Assembly: GCA_044228435.1 (NCBI GenBank)
Contig: JBGAUW010000025.1
Span: forward strand, 4,312-68,311
Length of the DNA: 64,000 nucleotides
Reading direction: 5' to 3'
Origin: Bog-950 sp044228435
GTDB lineage: Bacteria; Bacteroidota; Bacteroidia; Chitinophagales; LD1
In this document: piece after piece, positions 50,806 through 58,949 of the stretch
How the letters are laid out: every line of letters starts with the position of its first letter
Position numbering within the stretch: the stretch's first letter is position 1
Program-made: the position numbers and the translations under genes
Notes under the pieces: generated by a model
Told to the model about the DNA's origin: nothing
Seen by the model: only the letters and a program-made list of their open reading frames with translations
The model's database searches: none

Positions 50806-51255
50806 ATGGAACTTATACTTATAAAAGATGTAGAAAAGCTTGGCTACGCCGATGACGTGGTTAAAGTTCGTCCGGGTTTTGGGTTAAACTACCTTATTCC
50901 ACAAGGATTAGCTGTAGTAAAAAACGGCGGAACCCTGGCACAACTTGCAGGCAGAACTAAAGCACGCGAAAAACGCGAAGCTAAGTTGCTTGAGCAGTTT
51001 AACGAAATTTCGGCACGCCTTACTTCAGCTACCTTAAAAATTGGTGCTAAAGTGGGTACTACCGGCAAAATATTCGGTAGCGTTTCGGGTTTCCACGTAG
51101 CAGAAGCTATTAAAAACCAATTACAGGTTGAAGTTGACCGCAGAAAGATTAACATCGTTGATGGCGAGGTTAAAAATCTGGGTACTTACACAGCCGAAGT
51201 TGGCTTAGGCAGCAGCCACAAGGTAACTGTTACCTTTGAAGTAGTTGCTGAATAA
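50806..51255 (+). CDS. rplI: 50S ribosomal protein L9
   Basis: 149 residues. The N-terminal rRNA-binding domain is complete (VEKLGYADDVVKVRPGFGLN, then NYLIPQGLAV), followed by a long connecting helix (residues ~40-75) and the C-terminal domain (GKIFGSVSGFHVAEAIK). L9 reaches out from the large subunit and limits frameshifting. Third gene of the operon, 29 bp after rpsR, followed by a terminator. Confidence 0.97.
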   Translation: MELILIKDVEKLGYADDVVKVRPGFGLNYLIPQGLAVVKNGGTLAQLAGRTKAREKREAKLLEQFNEISARLTSATLKIGAKVGTTGKIFGSVSGFHVAEAIKNQLQVEVDRRKINIVDGEVKNLGTYTAEVGLGSSHKVTVTFEVVAE

Positions 51256-51285
51256 AAACAGCAAAAATTTCACAACAACATTTAG

Positions 51286-51310
51286 TCCCTGCCGTTTATT
51301 ACGGCAGGGA
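51286..51310 (+). terminator. Terminator of the rpsF-rpsR-rplI operon
   Basis: A 10-bp stem (TCCCTGCCGT/ACGGCAGGGA) with a 5-nt loop is followed by TTTTATTTTT, 30 bp after the rplI stop. Confidence 0.88.
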
Positions 51311-51353
51311 TTTTATTTTTAACACCTAACGGCCTTACGGCTCGATTAAGCAG

Positions 51354-51938
51354 ATGATACAAATGATGACACAGATAAATGCAAGTAAGGGCAAGGCCCT
51401 TGTTCTGTCTTGCATCTTGTGTCTTGTGTCTTGCGTCTCATTCTCGCAGCTCAACTACGACTACACCGCCGGCAAATTTCTAATAAAGGGCAGGGTAGTA
51501 GATGTTCAAACCAAAACACCTCTGCCCTTCGCCAATATTATTTTTGTAAAGAACGGTAAAGGCATTAGCTGCGATAACGATGGCAATTTTACTCTCTACG
51601 TTTACCCTACCGATACCCTCCGGTTCTCCTCTACCGGTTACCTGCCTAAGGTAATACACATGTACGATATAGACTCTACAAGGTATTACACCTTAGAGAT
51701 TGCGCTAATGCACGATTTTATTAAAATGAAAGATGTGGTTATTTATCCCTTTAAAAACCGCGATGAGTTTGTTGATGCCTTTATGGGTGCCAAAGACATA
51801 AACAAAATAAGCATTGCCGGTATTGCACCGCCTAAGTATTCCACCATTCCCCCTAAGGCAAAATTCAGCAATCCCATTTCGTTTTTATACGAAAAAGTTA
51901 AAAAGCGCCGTGCCGCTAACCCCGATTTTAAGCCTTAG
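51354..51938 (+). CDS. Exported carboxypeptidase-regulatory-like domain protein
   Basis: 194 residues. A signal peptide (about 12-32) is followed by a CarboxypepD_reg-like beta-sandwich: FLIKGRVVDVQTKTPLPFAN near residue 43, GISCDNDGNFTLYVYPTD near 70, LRFSSTGY near 89. The same domain begins TonB-dependent SusC-like receptors, but no barrel follows; here it stands alone with a Lys-rich tail. The signal-peptide codons contain a 7-bp tandem repeat (51406-51440), unusual within coding DNA. The start may be the ATG at 51354 or one of the next Met codons. Function unknown. Confidence 0.78.
   Translation: MIQMMTQINASKGKALVLSCILCLVSCVSFSQLNYDYTAGKFLIKGRVVDVQTKTPLPFANIIFVKNGKGISCDNDGNFTLYVYPTDTLRFSSTGYLPKVIHMYDIDSTRYYTLEIALMHDFIKMKDVVIYPFKNRDEFVDAFMGAKDINKISIAGIAPPKYSTIPPKAKFSNPISFLYEKVKKRRAANPDFKP
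51406..51440 (+). repeat. 7-bp tandem repeat in a signal-peptide coding region
   Basis: Successive heptads read TGTCTTG, CATCTTG, TGTCTTG, TGTCTTG, CGTCTCA. The unit is not a multiple of three, so gain or loss of one would shift the frame. Confidence 0.7.
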
Positions 51939-52029
51939 CTTTTCTTCTTGAATTTTTCTTTGCCTTTTCACCTTTCACTTTTGTTTCCCTCTGCACAATA
52001 TTTCTATTTTAGTTTTTCAGATTTAGATT

Positions 52030-53571
52030 ATGCTGGTAAAAACATTTGGCAGTGCAGTTTATGGTGTAGATGCAGCAACCATTACCGTTGAGGTAAGTGT
52101 AGAGAACGGGCAACTCAATTACTTTACGGTAGGCCTGCCCGATAATGCTGTAAAGGAATCGATGTTCCGTATAGAAACAGCCGTTAAGCAATCGGGTTAT
52201 TTTATGCCCCGCCGCCGGATGGTAATAAACCTTTCACCGGCCGATGTGCGCAAAGAAGGAACCTCTTACGACCTGCCAATGGCTATTGGAGCATTAGCTG
52301 CCGATGGACAAATAACGAACGAAGAATTAAGCAAGTATATCATTATGGGTGAGCTGTCGCTGGATGGTTCTATTCTGCCCATTAAAGGGGCCCTGCCCAT
52401 TGCTATACAAGCCCGTAAAGAAAAGTTTAAAGGTTTCATTTTGCCAAAGCAAAATGCACGCGAAGCAGCCATAGTAAATAACATAGATGTAATAGGTGCC
52501 GAAACCCTGCTGGAGGTAATTGAGTTTTTAGAAGGGAGAAAAAAAATTGAACCTACGGTAGTTGATACCCGTGCCGAATTTGAAAACAACATACTGCACA
52601 GCGACTTCGATTTTGCGGATGTAAAAGGCCAGGAAAACATTAAGCGCGCCTTGGAAATTGCTGCCGCAGGTGGACATAACGTTATACTTATAGGTCCACC
52701 GGGAGCCGGCAAAACCATGCTGGCCAAACGGTTCCCAACCATACTGCCGCCACTTAATTTGAACGAGGCACTCGAAACTACCAAGATACATTCGGTAGCC
52801 GGCAAGCTCGGTAAAAACTCTTCGCTTATTTATCAGCGTCCCTTCCGGTCGCCGCACCATACGGTAAGCGATGTTGCCCTCGTAGGGGGTGGCAGCAATC
52901 CGCAACCAGGTGAGATATCGATGGCGCATAACGGCGTGTTGTTTTTAGATGAATTGCCAGAGTTTAAGCGCACTGTGCTGGAAGTAATGCGTCAGCCTAT
53001 GGAAGAGCGCAAAGTGACCATATCGCGCTCTAAAATGTCGGTTACCTATCCTGCCTCATTCACGCTTGTGGCTTCCATGAATCCTTGCCCGTGCGGGTAC
53101 TATAACCATCCCGAAAAAGAATGCGTATGCGCGCCAGGTGTAGTGCAAAAATATCTGAACAAAGTATCGGGACCTTTAATGGACCGTATAGATTTGCATG
53201 TAGAGGTTACACCCGTATCGTTCAACGAGCTTAGCAGCGAAAAGAAGTTTGAGAAAAGTGAAAGCATCCGCGCCCGTGTAATTCGCGCACGCGAAATACA
53301 GGCTAAACGTTTCGAAGGCCGCGAAAACCTGTATAGCAACGCACAGATGGAGCCGCAGATGGTAGAAGAGATATGCATTATCTCCGATGCGGGTAAAAAT
53401 CTTTTAAGCCGCGCCATGAAAAAGCTAAACCTATCGGCCCGCGCCTACAACCGCATTATAAAAGTAAGCCGCACCATAGCCGACCTTGCCGGCACCGAGG
53501 ATATTAAAACCGAACACTTAGCCGAAGCCATTCAGTTTAGGAGTTTGGATAGGGAAGATTGGGCGATGTAA
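52030..53571 (+). CDS. YifB/ComM-family Mg-chelatase-like AAA+ ATPase
   Basis: 513 residues. Residues ~1-170 are the N-terminal ChlI-like domain (FTVGLPDNAVKESMFRIETA style, INLSPADVRKEGTSYDLP near 69). The AAA+ core has Walker A GPPGAGKTMLAKRF near 223, FRSPHHTVSDVALVGG near 277, Walker B VLFLDELPEF near 305 and the zinc-like CPCGYYNHPEKECVC near 352. A C-terminal Mg-chelatase helical domain follows. ComM is a hexameric helicase that aids branch migration in natural transformation; in this organism that role is inference. Confidence 0.93.
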   Translation: MLVKTFGSAVYGVDAATITVEVSVENGQLNYFTVGLPDNAVKESMFRIETAVKQSGYFMPRRRMVINLSPADVRKEGTSYDLPMAIGALAADGQITNEELSKYIIMGELSLDGSILPIKGALPIAIQARKEKFKGFILPKQNAREAAIVNNIDVIGAETLLEVIEFLEGRKKIEPTVVDTRAEFENNILHSDFDFADVKGQENIKRALEIAAAGGHNVILIGPPGAGKTMLAKRFPTILPPLNLNEALETTKIHSVAGKLGKNSSLIYQRPFRSPHHTVSDVALVGGGSNPQPGEISMAHNGVLFLDELPEFKRTVLEVMRQPMEERKVTISRSKMSVTYPASFTLVASMNPCPCGYYNHPEKECVCAPGVVQKYLNKVSGPLMDRIDLHVEVTPVSFNELSSEKKFEKSESIRARVIRAREIQAKRFEGRENLYSNAQMEPQMVEEICIISDAGKNLLSRAMKKLNLSARAYNRIIKVSRTIADLAGTEDIKTEHLAEAIQFRSLDREDWAM

Positions 53572-53604
53572 GTTACAGTAAATAGTAGCTAGTATTGAGT
53601 AATT

Positions 53605-53624
53605 AGACTAATACAATTTAGTCT
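53605..53624 (+). promoter_or_regulatory. Small inverted repeat before the DinB-like gene
   Basis: AGACTAA and TTAGTCT face each other across 6 nt, 14 bp before the ATG at 53638. The spacing fits an operator or a leader hairpin. Evidence is the symmetry alone. Confidence 0.25.
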
Positions 53625-53637
53625 GCAAATAACCAGC

Positions 53638-54117
53638 ATGCAATCATTATCAACTTTTACTGGCAAGCAGTATCAATTGGTTAAAGGGTCTCGAGAAACC
53701 TTATTCGGTTACTGTAGAGCAATAGCACCGGAAAAGTTTATTGAGCAAAGTCCTTTATTCGGTCGCGGGGGCAGTATGCGTAGCCTAATGGTGCATGTAA
53801 ATAACACTTATCAATTCTGGATACAGCAGGTTGCGTTAGGTGGATTAGCCACCTACACAGGGCATGAGGATATACAAACCATTGATGATGCAATAAACAT
53901 GTTTGCCCTAGTTGATAAATTGATGGAAGAGTTTATTCAAGCGCTGGATTCAATGCCCGAAGAATTGGTATACGAGGAAGATGGCGAGAAAATTATAATT
54001 CGTCCGTTTGAGGTATACAGCCATGTTGTAACTCATGAATATCACCACAAAGGTCAAATCGTATCCCTAAGCCGGCATTTAGGTTATACACCTATCGATA
54101 CGGATATTATGAAATAG
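53638..54117 (+). CDS. DinB-family protein
   Basis: 159 residues forming a four-helix bundle of the DinB/YfiT type. The likely metal ligands are the His in MVHVNNTYQFW near residue 52 and the two in THEYHHKGQIVSLSRHLGY near 131-135. DinB-like enzymes are metal-dependent thiol transferases or hydrolases; the name comes from a damage-inducible Bacillus gene. No partner gene is adjacent. Confidence 0.83.
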   Translation: MQSLSTFTGKQYQLVKGSRETLFGYCRAIAPEKFIEQSPLFGRGGSMRSLMVHVNNTYQFWIQQVALGGLATYTGHEDIQTIDDAINMFALVDKLMEEFIQALDSMPEELVYEEDGEKIIIRPFEVYSHVVTHEYHHKGQIVSLSRHLGYTPIDTDIMK

Positions 54118-54151
54118 TCGGTAGATACCTGTCCTATCAAGCCTGTATATC

Positions 54152-54589
54152 TTACTTCAGCATTCCAATCTGCTGCATAATAGCCAGGTTGTCCAACAGG
54201 TTCCAGGTTTCAATAATTACACCTTCTTCATTAAACAAGTGTAAATCCCAAAAAGTAGCGGTAACTTTTTTATTCGTTGGCGGAACACCTAAAACTACCT
54301 GCGAGTGCGTGGCAGTTGCAACGCTACGACCCATTACCCAATTATCTTCTGCCATTGCGTGTTCAACCGTAATCTGAATATCCGGCCATGTTTGGTGCAG
54401 ACCTTCAAAAAATTTCTGTATGTATTCCCGTCCTTTCTCGCTCGGCTTCGATTTAATTAAATGGTCGGGCGAGTAAAACAAGGCACACTCATTTACCTTT
54501 TTCTCGTTAAACAGCTCTTTTGCTTTTAAGTAATTAGTCTTGTTTCTGGCCGCCTTTTCAATGGTGGTAAGGTTATTCATATTGTTCAT
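54152..54589 (-). CDS. SnoaL-like / NTF2-fold protein
   Basis: 145 residues with the SnoaL-like polyketide-cyclase/NTF2 plan: a helical start (NYLKAKELFNEKKVNECALF), KGREYIQKFFEGLHQTWPDI near residue 52, EDNWVMGRSVATATH near 80 and the final IIETWNLLDNLAIMQQIGML. Such proteins are small hydrolases, isomerases or carriers; the ester-like ligand is unknown. It converges with the DinB-like gene and is divergent from the large T9SS gene at 54715. Confidence 0.82.
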   Translation of the reverse strand: MNNMNNLTTIEKAARNKTNYLKAKELFNEKKVNECALFYSPDHLIKSKPSEKGREYIQKFFEGLHQTWPDIQITVEHAMAEDNWVMGRSVATATHSQVVLGVPPTNKKVTATFWDLHLFNEEGVIIETWNLLDNLAIMQQIGMLK

Positions 54590-54714
54590 TTTGTTTCTAA
54601 GGTAATCATCCGTTTTTATTAGCCCGTATCCTCTTTTTGTTGAGCAGAATACATTATATTTATCACCATATATTGCATTTTTATTTCACTTAGTGCAACT
54701 TGTAAATTAAACTC

Positions 54715-57700
54715 ATGCGCTTTCTATTTATACTTCTTTGTTCTGTATGGGGTTTAACAAGTAATGCCACTATTACTTTAAACAATATAATTGTTACAGC
54801 CAGTACCTGCCCCAATAACGGGACCGCAACCATTTTTGCTTCAAGCAATCAGTCCGGTGCAGCCTTGTACTATGCCTTAGGCCCTGGCTACACAGTATGG
54901 CAAAACGATTCAACTTTTCGTTCGCTGGCCTCGGGCAATTATACCGCCAGGGTGTACGATATTAATAGCTTCGATTCATTGCAGGTAAACTTTACCATTG
55001 CCGGCAATTACCGCGTTCCGGCGTATTACCCCACGGTAACACCGGCGCTTTGCAACCCTCTTGGAGGTAGTATAAAAGGTAACGCCGATTCACTTTCCGG
55101 CAAGTTGCCTTTTACCTGGGAAATAGTTTCTCCCCAGCCCAGGGGGCCCAGAAGCAGTGATGTTTTTGACAGCCTTCCTTCTGGATACTACACCCTGCGA
55201 CTAACCGATGCATGTGCTAACTTTCAAACCCGAAGTTTTGATTTAAACAATGCACAGGTAGTTTTAGTATCTAATTATCCCCGTATTGGTGCTGATATTA
55301 ATGGTTGCAGCTCCGATATAAGAGCAGACATTACTTTAAATTCCACTTACTCTTCTTTACCATTAACCTTAAAAATAACCAGTAAAGTTGGCATCTCAAT
55401 TGCCACTATGCAAGCGCATCCAAGTAGTGCAGGCTTCAATGATTTTTATCTGGAACAAAACCTTAATATTAGTTATGGTGATACTTTTAATTTGTGTGTG
55501 ACAGATTTTTGCGGAAAAACCATTTGCGGCTCCTATCAAATCCCCCCGTTTTCCCCGCGAATTTCATTTCTTAACGTTGTAAATGCGTGCACCCCCTTAG
55601 CGCAATTAACCTTACCTTCTACCATCGACTCCTTAAAAATAATTGACAGTATTACCGGTAACTTAATTTATGATGGTTTATATAGGCCAAACGTTACGAA
55701 CTACCTGGTGCCCGGCCATGCATACTATATAAGGGTAACCGATGGATGCGGGCATAGCTCGCAGCAAACAATTACTGCAACTACTTTAAATTCATCAATG
55801 CCGGGCTGCACATATTTTTCCGATTGTAGCTCTCTTATCGATTCTACCGCTTCTTATTCATTCCGGCAATTAAATTTTAGCAATCCGATTAATTTCACTT
55901 TTCTCTCAGGGCCCGCTGTAGCAAGCAGCACTACCCCCCATTTCTCATACTACCATACACTTACATATCCTATAACTTTTAATATCCCCTACCAATATTT
56001 CAATATAGAAGGTATGCCCGCCGGAAAATACATTTATCGCATATCCGACACCTGCGGAAATGTGCTCACCGATTCATTAATAGTAACCAAAGTGGCTGGC
56101 AAAAATTTTTCTCAGTACTACAAACGAACCTGTAACCAGATAAATAACTTATATATATCACTGTTTGATAGAAATAATACCTGCCTTTACTCCAATGCCT
56201 ATATAAAAGTTAATAATTTAAATAACGGGGCTACACTTTTATATAATAATAGTAATAGTTTCTCCCTACAAAACGTGCCGGCCGGAACGTATGTAACAAC
56301 CTATTCAAAGAGCGGAAGTGGCTTTTCGCTTGTGCCCATATCATCCGTTTATTTTAAAGATACAATTGTCATCCCTCAGCAAACTAACCAGTTAATCAAA
56401 TCAATTACCACCATTTTATGCCACGGCGCTATTTATGTGGATGTTGTTTCTAATCAAAACAATGGCCCAACACCGTTCAAGTATCAAATCATCAGCGGCC
56501 CGCAAACTTTTCCCTTCCAAAACGGTAGCTTATTTCAGCTAAGGCAAACGGGCACTTATGTAGCCAGGGTAGTAGATTCCTGTAATAACAGCAATGTAGT
56601 GCAGGTAACTGTTGATACAGCTAAACTCGATACTGTTTTTAGGGGTGGAAATTTATGCGCTAACAATATGGTAAAGCTGTGGTCTGTTTCTTCGCCTTAT
56701 ATTAGTTATAAATGGCAGCAGCCTAACGGAAATGTATATTACGGCGATACACTGACAATACCTTGGTTTTCGATGAACGATACAGGATATTATCAAATAC
56801 AAAAGGTGGTTTATATAAATGGTTGCCGCGATACTTTTTACTTCCGCTATTATGTAGGCGATAAAAACATTTACTACCAGGATGCTTCGGTATGTAGCGG
56901 CACTACCTATAACATAGGCAACCATCAATATAGCCTGCCGGGAATTTACACCGATACGCTCATCAGCCAAACGGCATGCGATAGCATTGTAGTTACAAAC
57001 CTTTCTGTTTTACCATTGCCCACGGCTTTAATTACCCCCCACCAGAATACAGCGTGCTATCCCGCCGATACTGTATTTAACTTTACCGCTTCCGGCGGCA
57101 GTTACTATTCGTGGAATAGTGGTCAAACAACTTCCGTTATTGCTACATCCAAATTTCAGCCTTCCTATACGTACGTGGTTACTGTTACCAATTATGTTGG
57201 CTGTACGGATACGGATACTGCTGAAATGCTTGTTTTACGTCCACAACTCTCATTACCATCTCCCTTCGCCGTTTGCAACAACCAAAACAATATTTTATGT
57301 CCTTCCGATACCAGCCTCATGTCCTATCAATGGTCTACCGGCGACACATCAAGTTGCATTATTCCAAGAACCGCCGGATCTTACCGGGTGCAGGCCGTTG
57401 ATAATTATGGCTGCACAGCTACCTCAAATTTATCTGTAGCAAATTTTTACTCACCACGTGTAACTATCACCGTTGCCCCATCAACTATCTGCCCTAATGG
57501 ATTATCTGAAATTTGTACGCGCGGCAACTGGACAGATTATTATTGGAACAGTGGTGAACGCAGCGATTGTATCTACACTTCTTCGGCCGGCAATTATTAT
57601 GTTACTGTAACCGACGCTAACAATTGCACAGTTGAATCAAACCATGTGGCAGTTACTGTATTGCAACCTCCACCAGTTACCATAACAGTTAACGGCGACA

Positions 57701-58143
57701 CGCTTACGGCTTATAATGCTCAGATTTATCAATGGATATTAAACGGCGTAAATATTACTAGTGCCAATTACCCTACCTTTATACCTACCGTTAGCGGAAA
57801 TTACCAGGTTAGGGTAACGGATGCTAATGGTTGCACCTCTACTTCGCTTCCGGTAGTTGTAACTATTACCGGTGTTCCGTTCATAGACGGCGAATACGGG
57901 GTGAATGTTTACCCAAACCCTACCAACGCCAACTGCACTATTTCATTTAAAACAGATGATGATTACCCTGTATTTTTAAAACTATCAAATGCCTTAGGCG
58001 TAGTTATTAAAGATGAATATTGTGGAGTTGTTTCGGGGGTATTTAAGAAGCAGCTCGACCTGAACCAGTTTCCTAAAGGGGTTTATTTATTAAAGCTTTC
58101 TATTGGCCAACACGAAATCAATAAGCGAATAGAACTATTTTAG
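54715..58143 (+). CDS. Large T9SS type A surface protein with SprB-like repeats
   Basis: 1142 residues: a signal peptide (MRFLFILLCSVWGLTSNA), then a chain of about 10-13 beta-rich modules and a type A sorting domain (~1065-1142: VNVYPNPTNANCTISFKTD, ending NKRIELF). Modules share the plan of SprB-type repeats, for example SLASGNYTARVYD, QLRQTGTYVARVVDSC and AGNYYVTVTDANNC; the last four have W-x-S/T-G-x-T/R-x-S before them. It has many cysteines, usually one near each module end. The DNA looks more AT-rich than neighbouring genes. It is probably a surface adhesin or gliding-related protein; no catalytic domain was recognised. Confidence 0.85.
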   Translation: MRFLFILLCSVWGLTSNATITLNNIIVTASTCPNNGTATIFASSNQSGAALYYALGPGYTVWQNDSTFRSLASGNYTARVYDINSFDSLQVNFTIAGNYRVPAYYPTVTPALCNPLGGSIKGNADSLSGKLPFTWEIVSPQPRGPRSSDVFDSLPSGYYTLRLTDACANFQTRSFDLNNAQVVLVSNYPRIGADINGCSSDIRADITLNSTYSSLPLTLKITSKVGISIATMQAHPSSAGFNDFYLEQNLNISYGDTFNLCVTDFCGKTICGSYQIPPFSPRISFLNVVNACTPLAQLTLPSTIDSLKIIDSITGNLIYDGLYRPNVTNYLVPGHAYYIRVTDGCGHSSQQTITATTLNSSMPGCTYFSDCSSLIDSTASYSFRQLNFSNPINFTFLSGPAVASSTTPHFSYYHTLTYPITFNIPYQYFNIEGMPAGKYIYRISDTCGNVLTDSLIVTKVAGKNFSQYYKRTCNQINNLYISLFDRNNTCLYSNAYIKVNNLNNGATLLYNNSNSFSLQNVPAGTYVTTYSKSGSGFSLVPISSVYFKDTIVIPQQTNQLIKSITTILCHGAIYVDVVSNQNNGPTPFKYQIISGPQTFPFQNGSLFQLRQTGTYVARVVDSCNNSNVVQVTVDTAKLDTVFRGGNLCANNMVKLWSVSSPYISYKWQQPNGNVYYGDTLTIPWFSMNDTGYYQIQKVVYINGCRDTFYFRYYVGDKNIYYQDASVCSGTTYNIGNHQYSLPGIYTDTLISQTACDSIVVTNLSVLPLPTALITPHQNTACYPADTVFNFTASGGSYYSWNSGQTTSVIATSKFQPSYTYVVTVTNYVGCTDTDTAEMLVLRPQLSLPSPFAVCNNQNNILCPSDTSLMSYQWSTGDTSSCIIPRTAGSYRVQAVDNYGCTATSNLSVANFYSPRVTITVAPSTICPNGLSEICTRGNWTDYYWNSGERSDCIYTSSAGNYYVTVTDANNCTVESNHVAVTVLQPPPVTITVNGDTLTAYNAQIYQWILNGVNITSANYPTFIPTVSGNYQVRVTDANGCTSTSLPVVVTITGVPFIDGEYGVNVYPNPTNANCTISFKTDDDYPVFLKLSNALGVVIKDEYCGVVSGVFKKQLDLNQFPKGVYLLKLSIGQHEINKRIELF

Positions 58144-58169
58144 ATACACTTTTTTTACACTAAGCGCGC

Positions 58170-58931
58170 ATGGCAAACCGTACAGAAATTATCGATGCTA
58201 TTTCTTCGGCATTTGTAAACAAAGATTATGCGTTAGCTTTTTGGCAGGGTGGCTCCGCCGCTTTTAACCGGCTCGATGAGTGGAGCGATTTGGATGTTGT
58301 ATTAGTTGTAAAAGACGGCGCCGAGCAAGAGGCCATGCAACTTGCTACCGAACTGTTGGAAAGCACCTTTGGTATAGAAGAGAGGTTTGAAATTGACCCG
58401 CCGCATTGGCCCGGTATGGTGCAAACTTTTTTCAGGCTTAAAAATACCAGCCCGTTTCTGCTGGTCGATTTTTCAATTCTGCGCCAATCGGCGAACGAAA
58501 AGTTTTCGGAGCCCGAAATACATGGTGATGCAGTGGTGGTTTTCGATAAGCAGGATGTTTTAAAAACGCAACCCGTAAACCTGCCCGAACTTTACAAGAC
58601 ATTAGAGTTACGTATTGCCAAACAACAGAAACGTTTTTCGTTTTTTAGCACCTTGGTTGATAAGGAAATAAACCGCGGCAAAGAAGTTGATGCCTTTATT
58701 TTCTATTGGTCGTATAGCCTGAGTCCATTAATAGAAATACTCAGAATCAAACACAGCCCCTACCACTGGAACTGGGGCATGCGTTATTTAAAAGATGATT
58801 TGCCTGCGCCGGTATATGCACACTTGCAGCCGCTGTTTTTCGTAAAAGATATGGACGACTTAATTGCAAAAAACGAATTGTGCCGCAGTTGGTTTAACAG
58901 CGCCTGCAAAGAAGCGGCGAATAGCTTATAG
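58170..58931 (+). CDS. Nucleotidyltransferase-fold protein (aminoglycoside/MNT-like)
   Basis: 253 residues. The N-terminal FWQGGSAAFNRLDEWSDLDV near residue 24 has the G-G/S ... D-x-D signature of polymerase-beta-type nucleotidyltransferases, and LLVDFSILRQ near 108 gives the third Asp. Residues ~145-250 are helical, as in ANT-type aminoglycoside adenylyltransferases. The substrate is unknown; resistance to a drug is possible but not shown. It begins 26 bp after the T9SS protein, so it may be cotranscribed with it. Confidence 0.75.
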   Translation: MANRTEIIDAISSAFVNKDYALAFWQGGSAAFNRLDEWSDLDVVLVVKDGAEQEAMQLATELLESTFGIEERFEIDPPHWPGMVQTFFRLKNTSPFLLVDFSILRQSANEKFSEPEIHGDAVVVFDKQDVLKTQPVNLPELYKTLELRIAKQQKRFSFFSTLVDKEINRGKEVDAFIFYWSYSLSPLIEILRIKHSPYHWNWGMRYLKDDLPAPVYAHLQPLFFVKDMDDLIAKNELCRSWFNSACKEAANSL

Positions 58932-58949
58932 TAAGTATCTAAATCAATA

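Noticed and set aside
58170..58931. Nucleotidyltransferase as part of an MNT-HEPN toxin-antitoxin pair
   Set aside because: No HEPN partner lies next to it; the only HEPN-like domain is fused to the sulfite reductase 37 kb away.
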